Positions 28,489-38,252 are shown, numbered from the stretch's first letter. The stretch is DNA of 64,000 bases from UBA117 sp049975245 (GCA_049975245.1 JBNGDB010000005.1:1-64000); one strand, 5' to 3'. The notes: generated from the sequence alone by a model not told the origin. A program made the numbers and translations.

Positions 28489-29091
28489 ATGATTGACCTA
28501 ACCCATAAATTATATGATAAAATGCCAGTATACCCTGGCGACCCTCCAGTTAGCATCGCCGAGATTAAAAATCATGAAAATGAGCCTTATTCATTCTACC
28601 AATTCTCGGGTAATATGCACATAGGCACCCATTTGGATGCCCCATATCATTACCATTCGAAGGGTAGGAAAATTTCTAAGATTAAATTAAGTGAACTTAT
28701 TAAAATGGCTGAGATTATAGATGTAGATTCAAAAAAAATAGAATTAAACCATGCAAAAAATAAAATTAAACAGGATATAGTTATTTTTAGAACAGGATGG
28801 TCAATAAATTGGGGGCAAAACAACTATTTTACCCAAAATCCGTACCTATCAGAGAAATGCGCCAAATTTCTTGTTAAAAAGAATGTGAAAGGGGTAGGAA
28901 TCGATTCTCCGAGTGTGGATGCATGGGGAGAAAATCTAATTCACAAAATTCTACTGGAAAATGACGTATGGATCGTGGAAAACCTCAATAACTTGGATAA
29001 AATATCTAAAGAAAAATTCAAAATTTACATCATACCTCTTCTTATTGATAGTGAAGCTTCTCCAGTACGTGTGTTTGCAAAATTAGATTGA
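28489..29091 (+). CDS. Cyclase-family metal hydrolase (kynurenine formamidase-like)
   Basis: 200 residues. The N-terminal IDLTHKLYDKMPVYPGDPP and the metal ligand motif HIGTHLDAPYH (near residue 45-55) define the cyclase family (PF04199), which contains arylformamidases and other amide hydrolases. DSPSVDAWG near 145 is also conserved. No tryptophan catabolism genes are nearby, so the real substrate is unknown. The frame is open from 28459, but GTGAT before ATG 28489 and family alignment set the start. Divergent from the thermosome. Confidence 0.88.
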   Translation: MIDLTHKLYDKMPVYPGDPPVSIAEIKNHENEPYSFYQFSGNMHIGTHLDAPYHYHSKGRKISKIKLSELIKMAEIIDVDSKKIELNHAKNKIKQDIVIFRTGWSINWGQNNYFTQNPYLSEKCAKFLVKKNVKGVGIDSPSVDAWGENLIHKILLENDVWIVENLNNLDKISKEKFKIYIIPLLIDSEASPVRVFAKLD

Positions 29092-29196
29092 ATAACGATA
29101 ATAATAAAAAATCAACGTTAAAATCTTAAAAAAATCAAAATATCTAAAAGAAATTTATTTTATAGAAATAATAATCAAAAATTGTAGGGTGATTGA

Positions 29197-30438
29197 TTAG
29201 TTACTATCTTGCTTTTTCCAGTATAATTGTCCGCCTTTACGATAAGATTTAACATAATTCTTTCTTTCCAAATTTTTCAAAATAAAATTAAAGTTCTCAA
29301 ATGATAACTCCTTAAAGGCTATGCTAGTTATTTGGGAGTAAAGTTCCTTAGTCGTATCCTCCTCAGACGGCAATAACTGATATACTTGGGATTGGAAAGA
29401 GGTTAAATCCTTTTTAGGTCTGGAGGTTAAAAGCTGGAAATATTGTTTAATCTTTTTTAGTTCTTCAATTTCATCAGAATCTATTTCTGAAACACTAAAT
29501 TCACTATTTACAACTGATCCTTTAGTAGATGATTTTAAATTAGTTAATTCTTTTTCTTTCTCTTCTATTTTATTATTTAATTCTTTTTCAGTTGATTTTA
29601 ATTTGTTATCTAATATATTTAATTGATTTTCACGCTGTAAAAGTTCATTTTTAAGTAATGAGATTTCCGAATTTTTACTGTTTAACTCATCATTAAATTT
29701 AGATAATTCTTTTTCCATAATATCCATTTCTTGTGTAAACTTTGACAGTTTAGATTCATGATTATCAATTTGTTTGGTTTCATGTTCCTTTGAAACCTTT
29801 AAATCCTCTATTTCACTGTTTAATTTGTTTATTTGCAGTTCCTTCTTCTCTAATAAATTTTTGAGTTCATTCATATTTTCAGTTCGTCGTTCCAAGTCAT
29901 AAATGTTAGAATCTTTAGTTTTTATTTGATCTATCAACTTTTTTTTCTCGTCATCTTTATTATCTAATTCAGATCTTAGCTTGTCAATTTTAAGATCTTT
30001 TTCTTTAATTTTTTCTTCAAATTTATTATTAAGCTGCGCAATCTTTAGCTTTTTATCTTCCATTTCACCATCTAATTCTGATTTAAGCTGTTTTAATTCA
30101 GATTCTTTTAATTCAATAATGCGTTTTAACTCGTTTCCTTTAGATTCCAAGGTTTTTTGTACAGACTTTTCTCCATACATCTGCTTTTCCATTTTGGATA
30201 TGATATTAGATTTTTCTTGAAGTTTTTTATGAAGTTCATCGATTTTAATTTCTTTTTTTTCTAGTTTAAGTTTAATATCTTTATTTTCACCGATTATTTC
30301 TGGATCTTCTATTTCTCCTACAAAATCAGAGCCTTCTTTGCACTTTTTAAGATCCATCTTGAGTTTGCTTATTTCCAGTAGGCAAGCCTTCACTAATTCT
30401 TTCAACTGTTCCTTTTCTTTATCCTTTAGAAACTGCAT
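29197..30438 (-). CDS. Long coiled-coil protein with a C-terminal winged-helix-like domain
   Basis: 413 residues. Residues 1 to about 310 are almost continuous coiled coil, very rich in Lys, Glu, Leu and Ser (repeats such as EKELNNKIEEKEKELTNL). The last 90 residues form a globular helical domain ending in ERKNYVKSYRKGGQLYWKK, which resembles a winged-helix DNA- or protein-binding module. No ATPase motifs, so it is not an SMC protein. A structural or chromosome-associated role is conceivable, but no function is known to me. It starts with MQFLKDKEKEQ. It is downstream of the PAP2 gene on the same strand with a 64-base gap. Confidence 0.7.
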   Translation of the reverse strand: MQFLKDKEKEQLKELVKACLLEISKLKMDLKKCKEGSDFVGEIEDPEIIGENKDIKLKLEKKEIKIDELHKKLQEKSNIISKMEKQMYGEKSVQKTLESKGNELKRIIELKESELKQLKSELDGEMEDKKLKIAQLNNKFEEKIKEKDLKIDKLRSELDNKDDEKKKLIDQIKTKDSNIYDLERRTENMNELKNLLEKKELQINKLNSEIEDLKVSKEHETKQIDNHESKLSKFTQEMDIMEKELSKFNDELNSKNSEISLLKNELLQRENQLNILDNKLKSTEKELNNKIEEKEKELTNLKSSTKGSVVNSEFSVSEIDSDEIEELKKIKQYFQLLTSRPKKDLTSFQSQVYQLLPSEEDTTKELYSQITSIAFKELSFENFNFILKNLERKNYVKSYRKGGQLYWKKQDSN

Positions 30439-30501
30439 CGTATCACACTATGTTAATTTTAAATCAGAATACCCGTATTAATGTTTATTTAAAATCTTTA
30501 T

Positions 30502-31068
30502 CTATCTTATAATATTAATTAATTTATCCTTCACCTTTAAAATATTATCCTCATATTTCAAAACTAACAAAGAACACAGTATCCCTATCACTGCACCTAT
30601 CAATACATCAAATGGGTAGTGAACACCCATGTATATTCTAGAAAATCCTACTAAAACTGCAAACAACATAATAGGTATTAAATAGCCATATTTTAATCCT
30701 ATTATGGTGCAGCCTATAAATGAAGCAGCAGAATGTCCAGAAGGTAACGAATATCCGCCCATGAAAAAGAAAAATCTTATTTCATCAAGTACCGTGTAAG
30801 GACGTGGACGGGCAAATAAAGTTTTTAACAATTCAATAACAATATAACCCAAAATAAGGGCAATAATAATCAATAAAGATGTATTTTTTCCTTTTTTACC
30901 TTGAAAGAAATATAAATAGACACATACCAAAATCCAAAATATCTGAGTACCAGCAAATGTAATTACTGGCATTATAATATCAAAGACAGGGTTATGTATT
31001 TGTACGTTAATAAGATAAAAGATGGAAACGTCTAACTGAGTTAATGTGAGAATAAAATTGTTTAACAT
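30502..31068 (-). CDS. PAP2-family membrane phosphatase
   Basis: 188 residues with about five to six membrane helices. The three phosphatase motifs are complete: KTLFARPRP, PSGHSAAS and SRIYMGVHYPFDVLIG. Members remove phosphate from lipid phosphates or polyprenyl pyrophosphate, and in archaea are candidates for dolichyl-pyrophosphate recycling (inference). The frame extends to 31092, but GAGAGGA precedes ATG 31068. It is followed by the coiled-coil gene. Confidence 0.9.
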   Translation of the reverse strand: MLNNFILTLTQLDVSIFYLINVQIHNPVFDIIMPVITFAGTQIFWILVCVYLYFFQGKKGKNTSLLIIIALILGYIVIELLKTLFARPRPYTVLDEIRFFFFMGGYSLPSGHSAASFIGCTIIGLKYGYLIPIMLFAVLVGFSRIYMGVHYPFDVLIGAVIGILCSLLVLKYEDNILKVKDKLINIIR

Positions 31069-31227
31069 AAGATTCCTCTCATTAATATACAAAAATTCTA
31101 TAAATTATACAAATCAAATCTTATAAAATTTCAAGTCCCCAAATTCAATTATAATTACTATAATCCAATGATTTAAATTTTCAACTATATAAATAAACTA
31201 TAATTATTGGAAAAAGATTTCAATTAA

Positions 31228-31267
31228 AAGAAAAAAATAAAAATATTAGAAGAAAAAAACTTCTAAT
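31228..31267 (-). terminator. Terminator of the aroK-asd biosynthetic unit
   Basis: ATTAGAAG (31245-31252) and CTTCTAAT (31260-31267) form an eight-base-pair stem with a seven-base loop. On the minus strand the stem is followed by a long T-rich run (31230-31243). It lies about 45 bases after the asd stop. Confidence 0.65.
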
Positions 31268-31309
31268 AAATCTCAAAGCTATTTTTCAGGAAAATATAGA
31301 ATAGTAATG

Positions 31310-32356
31310 CTAAAAAATAATCTCATTTATTAACTCAGCATTCAATATAGATGCTCCTGCAGCACCCCTTACAGTATTGTGACCTACCAGAACATACTTT
31401 AAGTTTTTTTCAAATACTGGATCTTTTCTAACTCTCCCCACCGCTACAGCCATCCCTCTTTCTGCATTCCTATCCATTCTAGGCTGAGGTCTGTCATCTT
31501 CATTCCTAACTATTATAGGTTCTCGAGGTGCTGAATATAAATCCAATTTTTGAGGAAGTCCTTTAAATTTAGTAAATGACTTTAAGATATCATTCACTTC
31601 AAAATTATCCTCAAATTCTATGAATACTGCCTCAGTATGACCATCTAAAACTCCCACCCTGTGACATGAAGCACTTACTCCAAAAGAAGCTGGAGTAACT
31701 ATTCCTTCATGAATGTCTCCAAGTAAATGCAGGGTTTCAGATTCCATTTTTTCTTCTTCACCACCAATATATGGTACCAGATTATCAACGATAGCCATAG
31801 ATGGTACACCATTATATCCTGCTCCTGATACAGCTTGCATAGTGGAAACGTATACTCTTTTAATGTCGAAACGGTCATATATTGGTTTTAAGGTAATAGT
31901 TAAAGCTATGGTTGAACAGTTGGGATTGGTTACTATAAATCCATCCCATCCTCTGTTTTTTTGTTGAATTTCAACTAAATCCAAATGATCAGGATTTACT
32001 TCTGGTATTACCAAGGGAACATCGGGTTCCATTCTCATTGCACTTGCATTTGATGCTACAACACAATATTGGGCAAATTTAGGTTCCACTTTAGCAGCAG
32101 TATCAGCTGGTAGAGCTGAAAAAACTATATCAACATTTTTTACTTCGTCAGGATCAGTATCCACTACTATGGTGTCTTTGACAACATCTGGTATTTTAGT
32201 ATCCAAATGCCATGTTACTGCATCTTCATATTTTTTTCCTGCTGATCTTTTAGAAGCAGTTAAGGCAGTTATATTAAATTTAGGATGTTCTGCCAAAAGT
32301 TGAATGAATCTTTGTCCTACCATTCCAGTTGCTCCAAGAATACCCACGTTTACCAT
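31310..32356 (-). CDS. asd: Aspartate-semialdehyde dehydrogenase
   Basis: 348 residues. Reduces aspartyl phosphate to aspartate semialdehyde with NADPH. The dinucleotide motif GILGATGMVGQRF is at residue 4, the nucleophile in NPNCSTIAL near 148, and the active-site His region SCHRVGVLDGH near 230. It is of the archaeal/fungal-type subgroup by length and motif. It closes the unit aroK-CM-rps17e-lysC-dapA-dapB-asd and is separated from dapB by 186 bases, so a private promoter is possible. Its product feeds lysine, threonine/methionine and, in methanogens, the dehydroquinate route. Confidence 0.97.
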   Translation of the reverse strand: MVNVGILGATGMVGQRFIQLLAEHPKFNITALTASKRSAGKKYEDAVTWHLDTKIPDVVKDTIVVDTDPDEVKNVDIVFSALPADTAAKVEPKFAQYCVVASNASAMRMEPDVPLVIPEVNPDHLDLVEIQQKNRGWDGFIVTNPNCSTIALTITLKPIYDRFDIKRVYVSTMQAVSGAGYNGVPSMAIVDNLVPYIGGEEEKMESETLHLLGDIHEGIVTPASFGVSASCHRVGVLDGHTEAVFIEFEDNFEVNDILKSFTKFKGLPQKLDLYSAPREPIIVRNEDDRPQPRMDRNAERGMAVAVGRVRKDPVFEKNLKYVLVGHNTVRGAAGASILNAELINEIIF

Positions 32357-32542
32357 TTAATCACCTGAACTAATATTTTGATATTTATTACTTTATTATC
32401 TTTATTATTTATCATCACTTAAAGCTTGTTTCTATTCTAATTAAATAATGTTTGGTAAAAATCAATATCATCGAATAGTAAATTAAAAAATCATATTTGA
32501 CAATTTGAAAGTTATTTTTTAAAAATTATTAATATTTTAAAA

Positions 32543-33364
32543 TTATTTCAACCCTAAAACATCTGCCATGTCGCTAATTGTACCCTTTTCTGCAGTTTTA
32601 ATATATCTTATTGCTTTTATAACACCATTTACAAAAGCTTGTCTACTATGAGCCCTGTGAACAATTTCTAATCTTTCACCATCCCCTGCAAACAAGACTA
32701 AATGATCTCCTACAATATCCCCTCCGCGAACTGCGTGGACACCAATTTCTTCTTGAGTTCTAGCCCCAACCATTCCCGAACGTCCATAAATTCCTATTTC
32801 ATTGCTATTTCGACCTGTTTCCTGAGCTATGATCTCAAATGCGCGTACTGCTGTACCTGATGGTGCATCGGCCTTATGTTTATGATGAGCCTCTATGATT
32901 TCTACGTCATAATCGTCTAATATTAGAGCTAAATCTTTTAAGATTTTAAAGAAAACATTTACTCCAATAGCCATGTTAGGAGCAATGACTGCCTTTACAT
33001 TATTCTCAGTTATAACAGCATTAATTTCGTTTAACTGTTCTTCAGTAAATCCTGTTGTTCCCACTACTAAATTAACATTGTTTTCGGCACTAGTTTTAAT
33101 TGTATCTGCTGCTGCGTCAGCTATAGTGAAATCTACAAGAACATCAACTTTTTTATCATTTAAAACTTGACTAAGCTTTTCTGCTCCACTGACCGGGACA
33201 TTTATTGTGCCAACACCAATCAATTCCCCTACATCCTTTCCTTCTAAATTGGTATTTGGAGCTTCTATTGCAGCTACTACTTCCATATCTTCCTGATTTA
33301 AAATAGTTTTTATTATTTTAGATCCCATTCTTCCGCATGCACCAGTTACTGCCACTTTTATCAT
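32543..33364 (-). CDS. dapB: 4-Hydroxy-tetrahydrodipicolinate reductase
   Basis: 273 residues. NAD(P)H-dependent reduction of hydroxy-tetrahydrodipicolinate in lysine synthesis. The N-terminal VAVTGACGRMGSKI binds the cofactor, and the signature EAHHKHKADAPSGTA (near residue 160) contains the catalytic His and Lys. GGAGAGAT lies before the ATG. A TATA-like TTTATAAA on the minus strand at 33452-33460 could be a separate promoter in the 185-base gap behind dapA. Confidence 0.97.
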   Translation of the reverse strand: MIKVAVTGACGRMGSKIIKTILNQEDMEVVAAIEAPNTNLEGKDVGELIGVGTINVPVSGAEKLSQVLNDKKVDVLVDFTIADAAADTIKTSAENNVNLVVGTTGFTEEQLNEINAVITENNVKAVIAPNMAIGVNVFFKILKDLALILDDYDVEIIEAHHKHKADAPSGTAVRAFEIIAQETGRNSNEIGIYGRSGMVGARTQEEIGVHAVRGGDIVGDHLVLFAGDGERLEIVHRAHSRQAFVNGVIKAIRYIKTAEKGTISDMADVLGLK

Positions 33365-33549
33365 TTTTTATCTCTCCGTTTTAATGAAATTAAAAAATTA
33401 AAATTATTTCAGATTTATCTGATTAAACCAAAGATGATAAAAGATTAGAATCTTTATAAATTTTGTGATATAAAGACTTTAATATCTTTATATAGGTTTA
33501 AACTCAAAAAATCGGATTCAATGTTGAAATCTTACAGCAACTCATATAA

Positions 33550-34443
33550 TTAGAGTAGTGAAAGATCTTGAAGAACTTTCTTCAATTGTTCCTTGTTTTC
33601 TAACTTTAAAGAAGCAAGAGGCTGTCTAACATGACCTGCTGGCCTGCCTATCATGTTTAATGATTCTTTTGCAGGTACAGGATTACTTTCAATAAATAAA
33701 ACCTTCATCAAATCATATAATTCATAGTGGATTTTTTTGGCGGTTTCAAAATCTCCTTCAAGTGCATATTTAACCATAGAACTCATTCGGGCCGGATCTA
33801 CATTGGCCACTACACTGATTACCCCTTTAGCTCCCATAGATATCATAGGTAAGGTAAGGTTATCGTTACCACTTATTATGTGGAAATCATCTTCTCTACC
33901 TATTCCCTGGAGTTTTTTCATAATCATGGAAACTTTGTCCAGATCTGGACTGGCCTCTTTAATTGCTACGAAATTGTCCATCTGGGCAATTTTACCAATA
34001 GTATCCACATCTATATCGGTACCAGTACGAGAAGGTACATTATATATAATAATAGGGATTTCAGTAGACTCCGCCAGCATTTTATAATGTCCATAAAGCC
34101 CATGGGGTTGTGGTTTATTATAATAAGGAGTTATAACTAATGCTGCGTCTGCATTTGCATTTTCAGCATATTTAACTAGATCTAATGCTTCTTTAGAAGA
34201 GTTACTTCCTGCACCGGCTATTGTTGTGACTCTATCATCAACTTCATCAATTAAAATGTCAATCATCTTTTTCTGTTCTTCATGAGTTATGGTAGCTGAT
34301 TCACCAGTGGTACCGGCAGCTAACAATCCATTTACACCATTTTCTATCAAATAATTAATGTTGTGACGCATCCCTGCCTCATCTACTCCATCATTTTCAG
34401 TGAATGGAGTAATCATTGCAACTGTAGTTCCTTCTATTTTCAT
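33550..34443 (-). CDS. dapA: 4-Hydroxy-tetrahydrodipicolinate synthase
   Basis: 297 residues. Condenses pyruvate with aspartate semialdehyde. Class I aldolase fold: AAGTTGESATI (near residue 41), IIYNVPSRTG with the catalytic Tyr, and VAIKEASPDL with the Schiff-base Lys near 162. The start overlaps the lysC stop by four bases (ATGA), so the two are translationally coupled. Confidence 0.97.
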   Translation of the reverse strand: MKIEGTTVAMITPFTENDGVDEAGMRHNINYLIENGVNGLLAAGTTGESATITHEEQKKMIDILIDEVDDRVTTIAGAGSNSSKEALDLVKYAENANADAALVITPYYNKPQPHGLYGHYKMLAESTEIPIIIYNVPSRTGTDIDVDTIGKIAQMDNFVAIKEASPDLDKVSMIMKKLQGIGREDDFHIISGNDNLTLPMISMGAKGVISVVANVDPARMSSMVKYALEGDFETAKKIHYELYDLMKVLFIESNPVPAKESLNMIGRPAGHVRQPLASLKLENKEQLKKVLQDLSLL

Positions 34444-35660
34444 TCTAACACACCCTTTACAAGTTCATAAGCTCTTTTACCATCTTTTCCATCGACAAAT
34501 ATAACAACAGAAGTCTGACTTGATGAAATTTCAACAATATTTATTTTATTTTTACGTAAAGGTTCTGTAATTTCAGTTATTATTCCAGGAGTTTCTATAA
34601 AATCTGGACTAGTAACTGTAATCATAGCTATTTCTATACCTAGTGATAGAGAGCTTAAATTTTTATTTTCCACTACTACTTCATGTAATACTTCATGAGC
34701 TTTTTCTGCCTCATGGGTATTAATAAAGAAAGTAATTGAATTTTGTCCAGTTGAAACTCCATAAATATTAATATCATTATCAGCTAGTGTTTTGGTTAGT
34801 TCTGCCAATATTCCAGTTTTGGTTAGTATTTCTTCACCTACTACAGCTATTACTGATATATGATCCGAATTTAAAGCAGTAGTTTTCATTAATTCATTTT
34901 TTGAAGGCCCTATAATCTCTGTTCCGGGTGCTGAAAGATCACCGTGCTCATAACCAATTATTTTAGCATTTATTTTAGGATCTTTGTATTTAAGTGCGTT
35001 GGGATGAAGTACTTGTGCTCCATGTGTTGCCAGATCTCTCATTTCTTCAACAGATATTTGTTCAAGTTTTTCTGCTGTATCTAACTTGTTTGGATCAGTG
35101 GACATAACCCCACCAACGTCAGTTACAATAATAACTTCATCAGCTTTGAGACAGTGCCCAATTAAAAATGCGGTTATATCACTTCCACCCCTTCCTAGGG
35201 TGGTGATATATCCATAATCATCTTTACCTAAAAATCCACAAACTACAGGAATGATTCCTTGTTCCAACATTTTCATTATTTCTTTAGATTTTTCTTCAGT
35301 TTCTTTAAAGTTTACTTTAGCACTTAATAGGTCGCTATTGGTAATTATGGGCCAGTTATCCATATATGGATCAATATATTCGGATTTAACACCCAATGAT
35401 TCAATTGCAGAAGACATAACCCGGACACTGGTCATCTCACCCATTGAAACAATTTCTGCCAGTTGTTTTTCAGTAACAGACTCTTCCATGGCCTCATCTA
35501 TTATGTTTAAAAGTTCATCAGTAGTTTTATCGATTGCGGATACTACAACCACTACCTTTTTCCCTTTCATATACTCATTAACCACAGATTGGGCTGCATT
35601 TTTAATCTTTTGGCCATCTCCAATGGATGTTCCTCCAAATTTGGCCACTAATAATTCCAT
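34440..35660 (-). CDS. lysC: Aspartate kinase
   Basis: 406 residues. Phosphorylates aspartate, the entry to the lysine, threonine and methionine pathways. The N-terminal AKFGGTSIGDG binds ATP, LGRGGSDITA lies near residue 156 and TDVGGVMSTDP near 205. The C-terminal third holds two ACT domains, so feedback control by an amino acid is expected. It is followed by dapA with a stop/start overlap. Confidence 0.97.
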   Translation of the reverse strand: MELLVAKFGGTSIGDGQKIKNAAQSVVNEYMKGKKVVVVVSAIDKTTDELLNIIDEAMEESVTEKQLAEIVSMGEMTSVRVMSSAIESLGVKSEYIDPYMDNWPIITNSDLLSAKVNFKETEEKSKEIMKMLEQGIIPVVCGFLGKDDYGYITTLGRGGSDITAFLIGHCLKADEVIIVTDVGGVMSTDPNKLDTAEKLEQISVEEMRDLATHGAQVLHPNALKYKDPKINAKIIGYEHGDLSAPGTEIIGPSKNELMKTTALNSDHISVIAVVGEEILTKTGILAELTKTLADNDINIYGVSTGQNSITFFINTHEAEKAHEVLHEVVVENKNLSSLSLGIEIAMITVTSPDFIETPGIITEITEPLRKNKINIVEISSSQTSVVIFVDGKDGKRAYELVKGVLE

Positions 35661-35758
35661 TAACCTTCACAACCTTATAATTAGAACTTAATAAATAAAA
35701 TATTGGATAAAAATTATTTTTATATTATTTATAATTTAAATTCATAATTTTTTAGATT

Positions 35759-35947
35759 TTAAGAACGTTGACTCATTAATCTTGTAACATATCCCGCTAT
35801 TTTGTTCCTAAGATGTTTGGTGCTTACAGTTGAAAATTCTTGTACTAATTCCTTATTTTCATCAAAATCATTGGTAAATTTACCGGGATGAGTTTCAATT
35901 AATTCTTTAGCCATTCTTTTTACAAATGATGTTCTAATATTTCCCAT
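35759..35947 (-). CDS. rps17e: Small-subunit ribosomal protein eS17 (S17e)
   Basis: 62 residues, the compact archaeal form. MGNIRTSFVKRMAKELI and the conserved C-terminal NKIAGYVTRLM are diagnostic. Its ribosome site AGGAGAG lies inside the last codons of the chorismate mutase gene, and its ATG follows that stop by one base, so expression is coupled to the biosynthetic genes. A ribosomal gene inside an amino-acid unit is unusual, but I recall the same arrangement in M. thermautotrophicus. Confidence 0.97.
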   Translation of the reverse strand: MGNIRTSFVKRMAKELIETHPGKFTNDFDENKELVQEFSTVSTKHLRNKIAGYVTRLMSQRS

Positions 35948-35948
35948 T

Positions 35949-36245
35949 TTATTCTCTCCTTAATATTTTTTCTTGTTCATTTTTGTTTAAATCTGTTAAT
36001 ATTTGCATAATTTTTTTAAGATACTCTTCATCAATTTTATTTATCTCAGCAATTTTTTTAGTTTTTTCTTGGATATAATCTTCACGTTTTTTATCTTCAA
36101 TACTTATGTCCAAGACTATCTTGGCCGAGACAATATCTCTTGCAAGAGATGTTCGCTTGCTTACCAATTTGAGGATCTCCTCATCAATGCGGTCAATTTC
36201 TTTTCTTGATTTTTCAAGAAGTTTCAGAGCATCAGATTTATCCAT
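35949..36245 (-). CDS. Chorismate mutase (AroQ type)
   Basis: 98 residues, all-helical. The pattern EKSRKEIDRIDEEILKLVSKRTSLARDI, followed by a charged second helix and a third helix with IDEEYLKKIMQILTDL, is the AroQ chorismate mutase domain. It converts chorismate to prephenate for Phe and Tyr. It starts one base after the aroK stop and runs into rps17e. Monofunctional: no fused prephenate dehydratase or dehydrogenase. Confidence 0.9.
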   Translation of the reverse strand: MDKSDALKLLEKSRKEIDRIDEEILKLVSKRTSLARDIVSAKIVLDISIEDKKREDYIQEKTKKIAEINKIDEEYLKKIMQILTDLNKNEQEKILRRE

Positions 36246-37106
36246 CTAAATCACCTTTGTGCCTTGGTTATCCACCCCAGTAAGTATAATCTTACCCGGA
36301 TATGATCTCCATGAATCTTCAACTTTATGACAACTTTTATCATCAACTAGGGCTACAAAGGATGGACCTGTACCTGACAATCCAGATGCTATTGCACCAG
36401 CATCTAAAGCATCTAGAGCCATTTTAGGATCAAAACCTAGTGCTGCACAATATAAAAGTCCATTTAAAGTAAGTGCATCATAAAAATTACCTTTTAATGC
36501 TTCTTTATATGCCATCTTTACCCATGGCGAAAGAAGCCTCATTCGATTTACATCTGATTGTGAGGTTAGTGATTTTTTATCCGGCATATATATTAATATG
36601 TTTTGTTTTTCCATATTTTGTTTGACAATAATTTTCCTTTTTATGTTATCAGTCAAAGTCAAACCACCGAAATATGAAGCTGTGGCATCATCAAAGGCGC
36701 CAGTTATGGTGACTCCCGCCTCTAAGGAAGCGTCAATAGCCATATTAATTAAATCAAAGTCATTTATATCCACTTTAAGTTCAAATTCATCCATTATGGC
36801 CCGAGTAGTGGCCATAACCACTGCATTAGATGTGGCGCTGCTACTGGAAAGACCAGAAGCCATAGGGAGGGTGGCATAAGTTTTTACTCTTACTCCAGTC
36901 TCTAAATTAAATTTATCAAGAACTTTTTCTACACATAGATCCATCAATAGTGAATCAACAGGTTTATCAGCACTACATTTAATTTTAGAGGATTTTATTT
37001 CTACTTCTGCAGTTACATATAGTTTTATACCAAATGCTGATCCAAATCCCGTTGATATTGCATTAATTATGGTGGCTGAACCTGGAGATTGAACAGTTTT
37101 TTTCAA
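36246..37106 (-). CDS. aroK: Archaeal shikimate kinase (GHMP superfamily)
   Basis: 286 residues. Not related to bacterial AroK: the ATP-binding motif is PMASGLSSSSATSNAVV (near residue 80), as in GHMP kinases, and IASGLSGTGPSFVAL forms the C-terminal Gly-rich motif. It phosphorylates shikimate. The start is TTG with AGGTGA four bases upstream. It is the first gene of the seven-gene unit and has a TATA box about 55 bases upstream. Confidence 0.95.
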   Translation of the reverse strand: MKKTVQSPGSATIINAISTGFGSAFGIKLYVTAEVEIKSSKIKCSADKPVDSLLMDLCVEKVLDKFNLETGVRVKTYATLPMASGLSSSSATSNAVVMATTRAIMDEFELKVDINDFDLINMAIDASLEAGVTITGAFDDATASYFGGLTLTDNIKRKIIVKQNMEKQNILIYMPDKKSLTSQSDVNRMRLLSPWVKMAYKEALKGNFYDALTLNGLLYCAALGFDPKMALDALDAGAIASGLSGTGPSFVALVDDKSCHKVEDSWRSYPGKIILTGVDNQGTKVI

Positions 37107-37160
37107 TTAATTCACCTATTTTGAAGTAGGATATTAAAAAATCCAAGTATTATGATAATT

Positions 37161-37168
37161 ATTTATAG
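37161..37168 (-). promoter_or_regulatory. Promoter of the aroK-asd unit
   Basis: On the minus strand TCTAAAC (BRE-like) is followed by TATAAAT. The expected transcript start is near 37137, giving a leader of about 30 bases with the ribosome site AGGTGA before the TTG start of aroK. Confidence 0.55.
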
Positions 37169-37244
37169 TTTAGATTACATTAATAGAAATACTAAATTAT
37201 TAGAATTTGATTATTGAGCAGAATTTAAATCTTCAAGTGATAAT

Positions 37245-38159
37245 ATGGACCGAAATGCTAAATATTTGCTGATAGTAATTGGTGGATTAATTATAATATC
37301 CATTACTATCTCTGTGTTTTTAACATATATAGGTAGTTTTTCAGGCACTTCATTCGGCGGCACTGTAGCAGTCATACCAATTCAAGGTGAAATAGCATAT
37401 GGATCATCAGATATACTTGGCGGAACTGTAGTTAATCCAGAAACTATCAAAAGCCTGATAAATGAAGCTGAAAATGATATGACCGTGAAGGCTATTCTTT
37501 TGGAAATTAACAGCGGAGGTGGAAGCCCTGTTGCAAGTGAAGAAATAATGTCAGCAGTAAAAAATTGTAAAAAGCCCGTAGTAGTTTGGATAAGTGATGT
37601 AGGTGCGTCGGGAGCTTATCTGGTAGCATCACCCGCAGATAAAATTATAGCCAGCCGTTCCTCAATAGTAGGCAGTATAGGAGTAATATTAAGTTTAACT
37701 AATCTATCATATCTTTATCAGAAACTGGGAATAAACCGAACCGCTATAACTGGGGGAGAATATAAAGACATTGGAGCAGATTATCGTGAATTAACTCCTG
37801 AAGAGAGAAAAATGCTGCAAACTATGGTGGATGAAGATTATGATTACTTTATTACACTGGTTGCCCAAAACCGGAATTTATCTAAAAAATACGTTGAAAG
37901 CATTGCCGAGGGAAAGATTTACACTGGAACCCAAGCTAAAAACAATAAATTAATAGATGAAGTAGGAAACAAAGAATATGCCTTGGATGTGGCAGCTAAA
38001 TTAGGCGGAATAAGAGGACCCTATGAAGTGGTGACACTAACACCACCCCAAACATTTGAAGAAATGTTAACTGGCTTCTCATCAAAATTTGCTTATTCAT
38101 TAGGCAAAGGAATAGGAGAATTTATGGAACAGGGAACAATTAAGTATGAATTCCGTTAA
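37245..38159 (+). CDS. sppA: Signal peptide peptidase SppA (S49 serine protease)
   Basis: 304 residues. One N-terminal membrane helix (residues 7-29), then the protease domain on the outer side. The catalytic Ser lies in SDVGASGAYLVAS (near residue 123), and the general base Lys in the TGGEYKDIGADYR region (near 175). The short archaeal form, about half the E. coli length. It degrades released signal peptides and misfolded membrane segments. GTGAT precedes the ATG. Divergent from aroK. Confidence 0.94.
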   Translation: MDRNAKYLLIVIGGLIIISITISVFLTYIGSFSGTSFGGTVAVIPIQGEIAYGSSDILGGTVVNPETIKSLINEAENDMTVKAILLEINSGGGSPVASEEIMSAVKNCKKPVVVWISDVGASGAYLVASPADKIIASRSSIVGSIGVILSLTNLSYLYQKLGINRTAITGGEYKDIGADYRELTPEERKMLQTMVDEDYDYFITLVAQNRNLSKKYVESIAEGKIYTGTQAKNNKLIDEVGNKEYALDVAAKLGGIRGPYEVVTLTPPQTFEEMLTGFSSKFAYSLGKGIGEFMEQGTIKYEFR

Positions 38160-38252
38160 AAAGTTGCAAAGTATAAAAAGATTTATCCAATAAGTAAAAT
38201 TTAAGTAATAATCAAGATAAATTTTAAATTTCAAGTTCATGGAGGAAATAAA

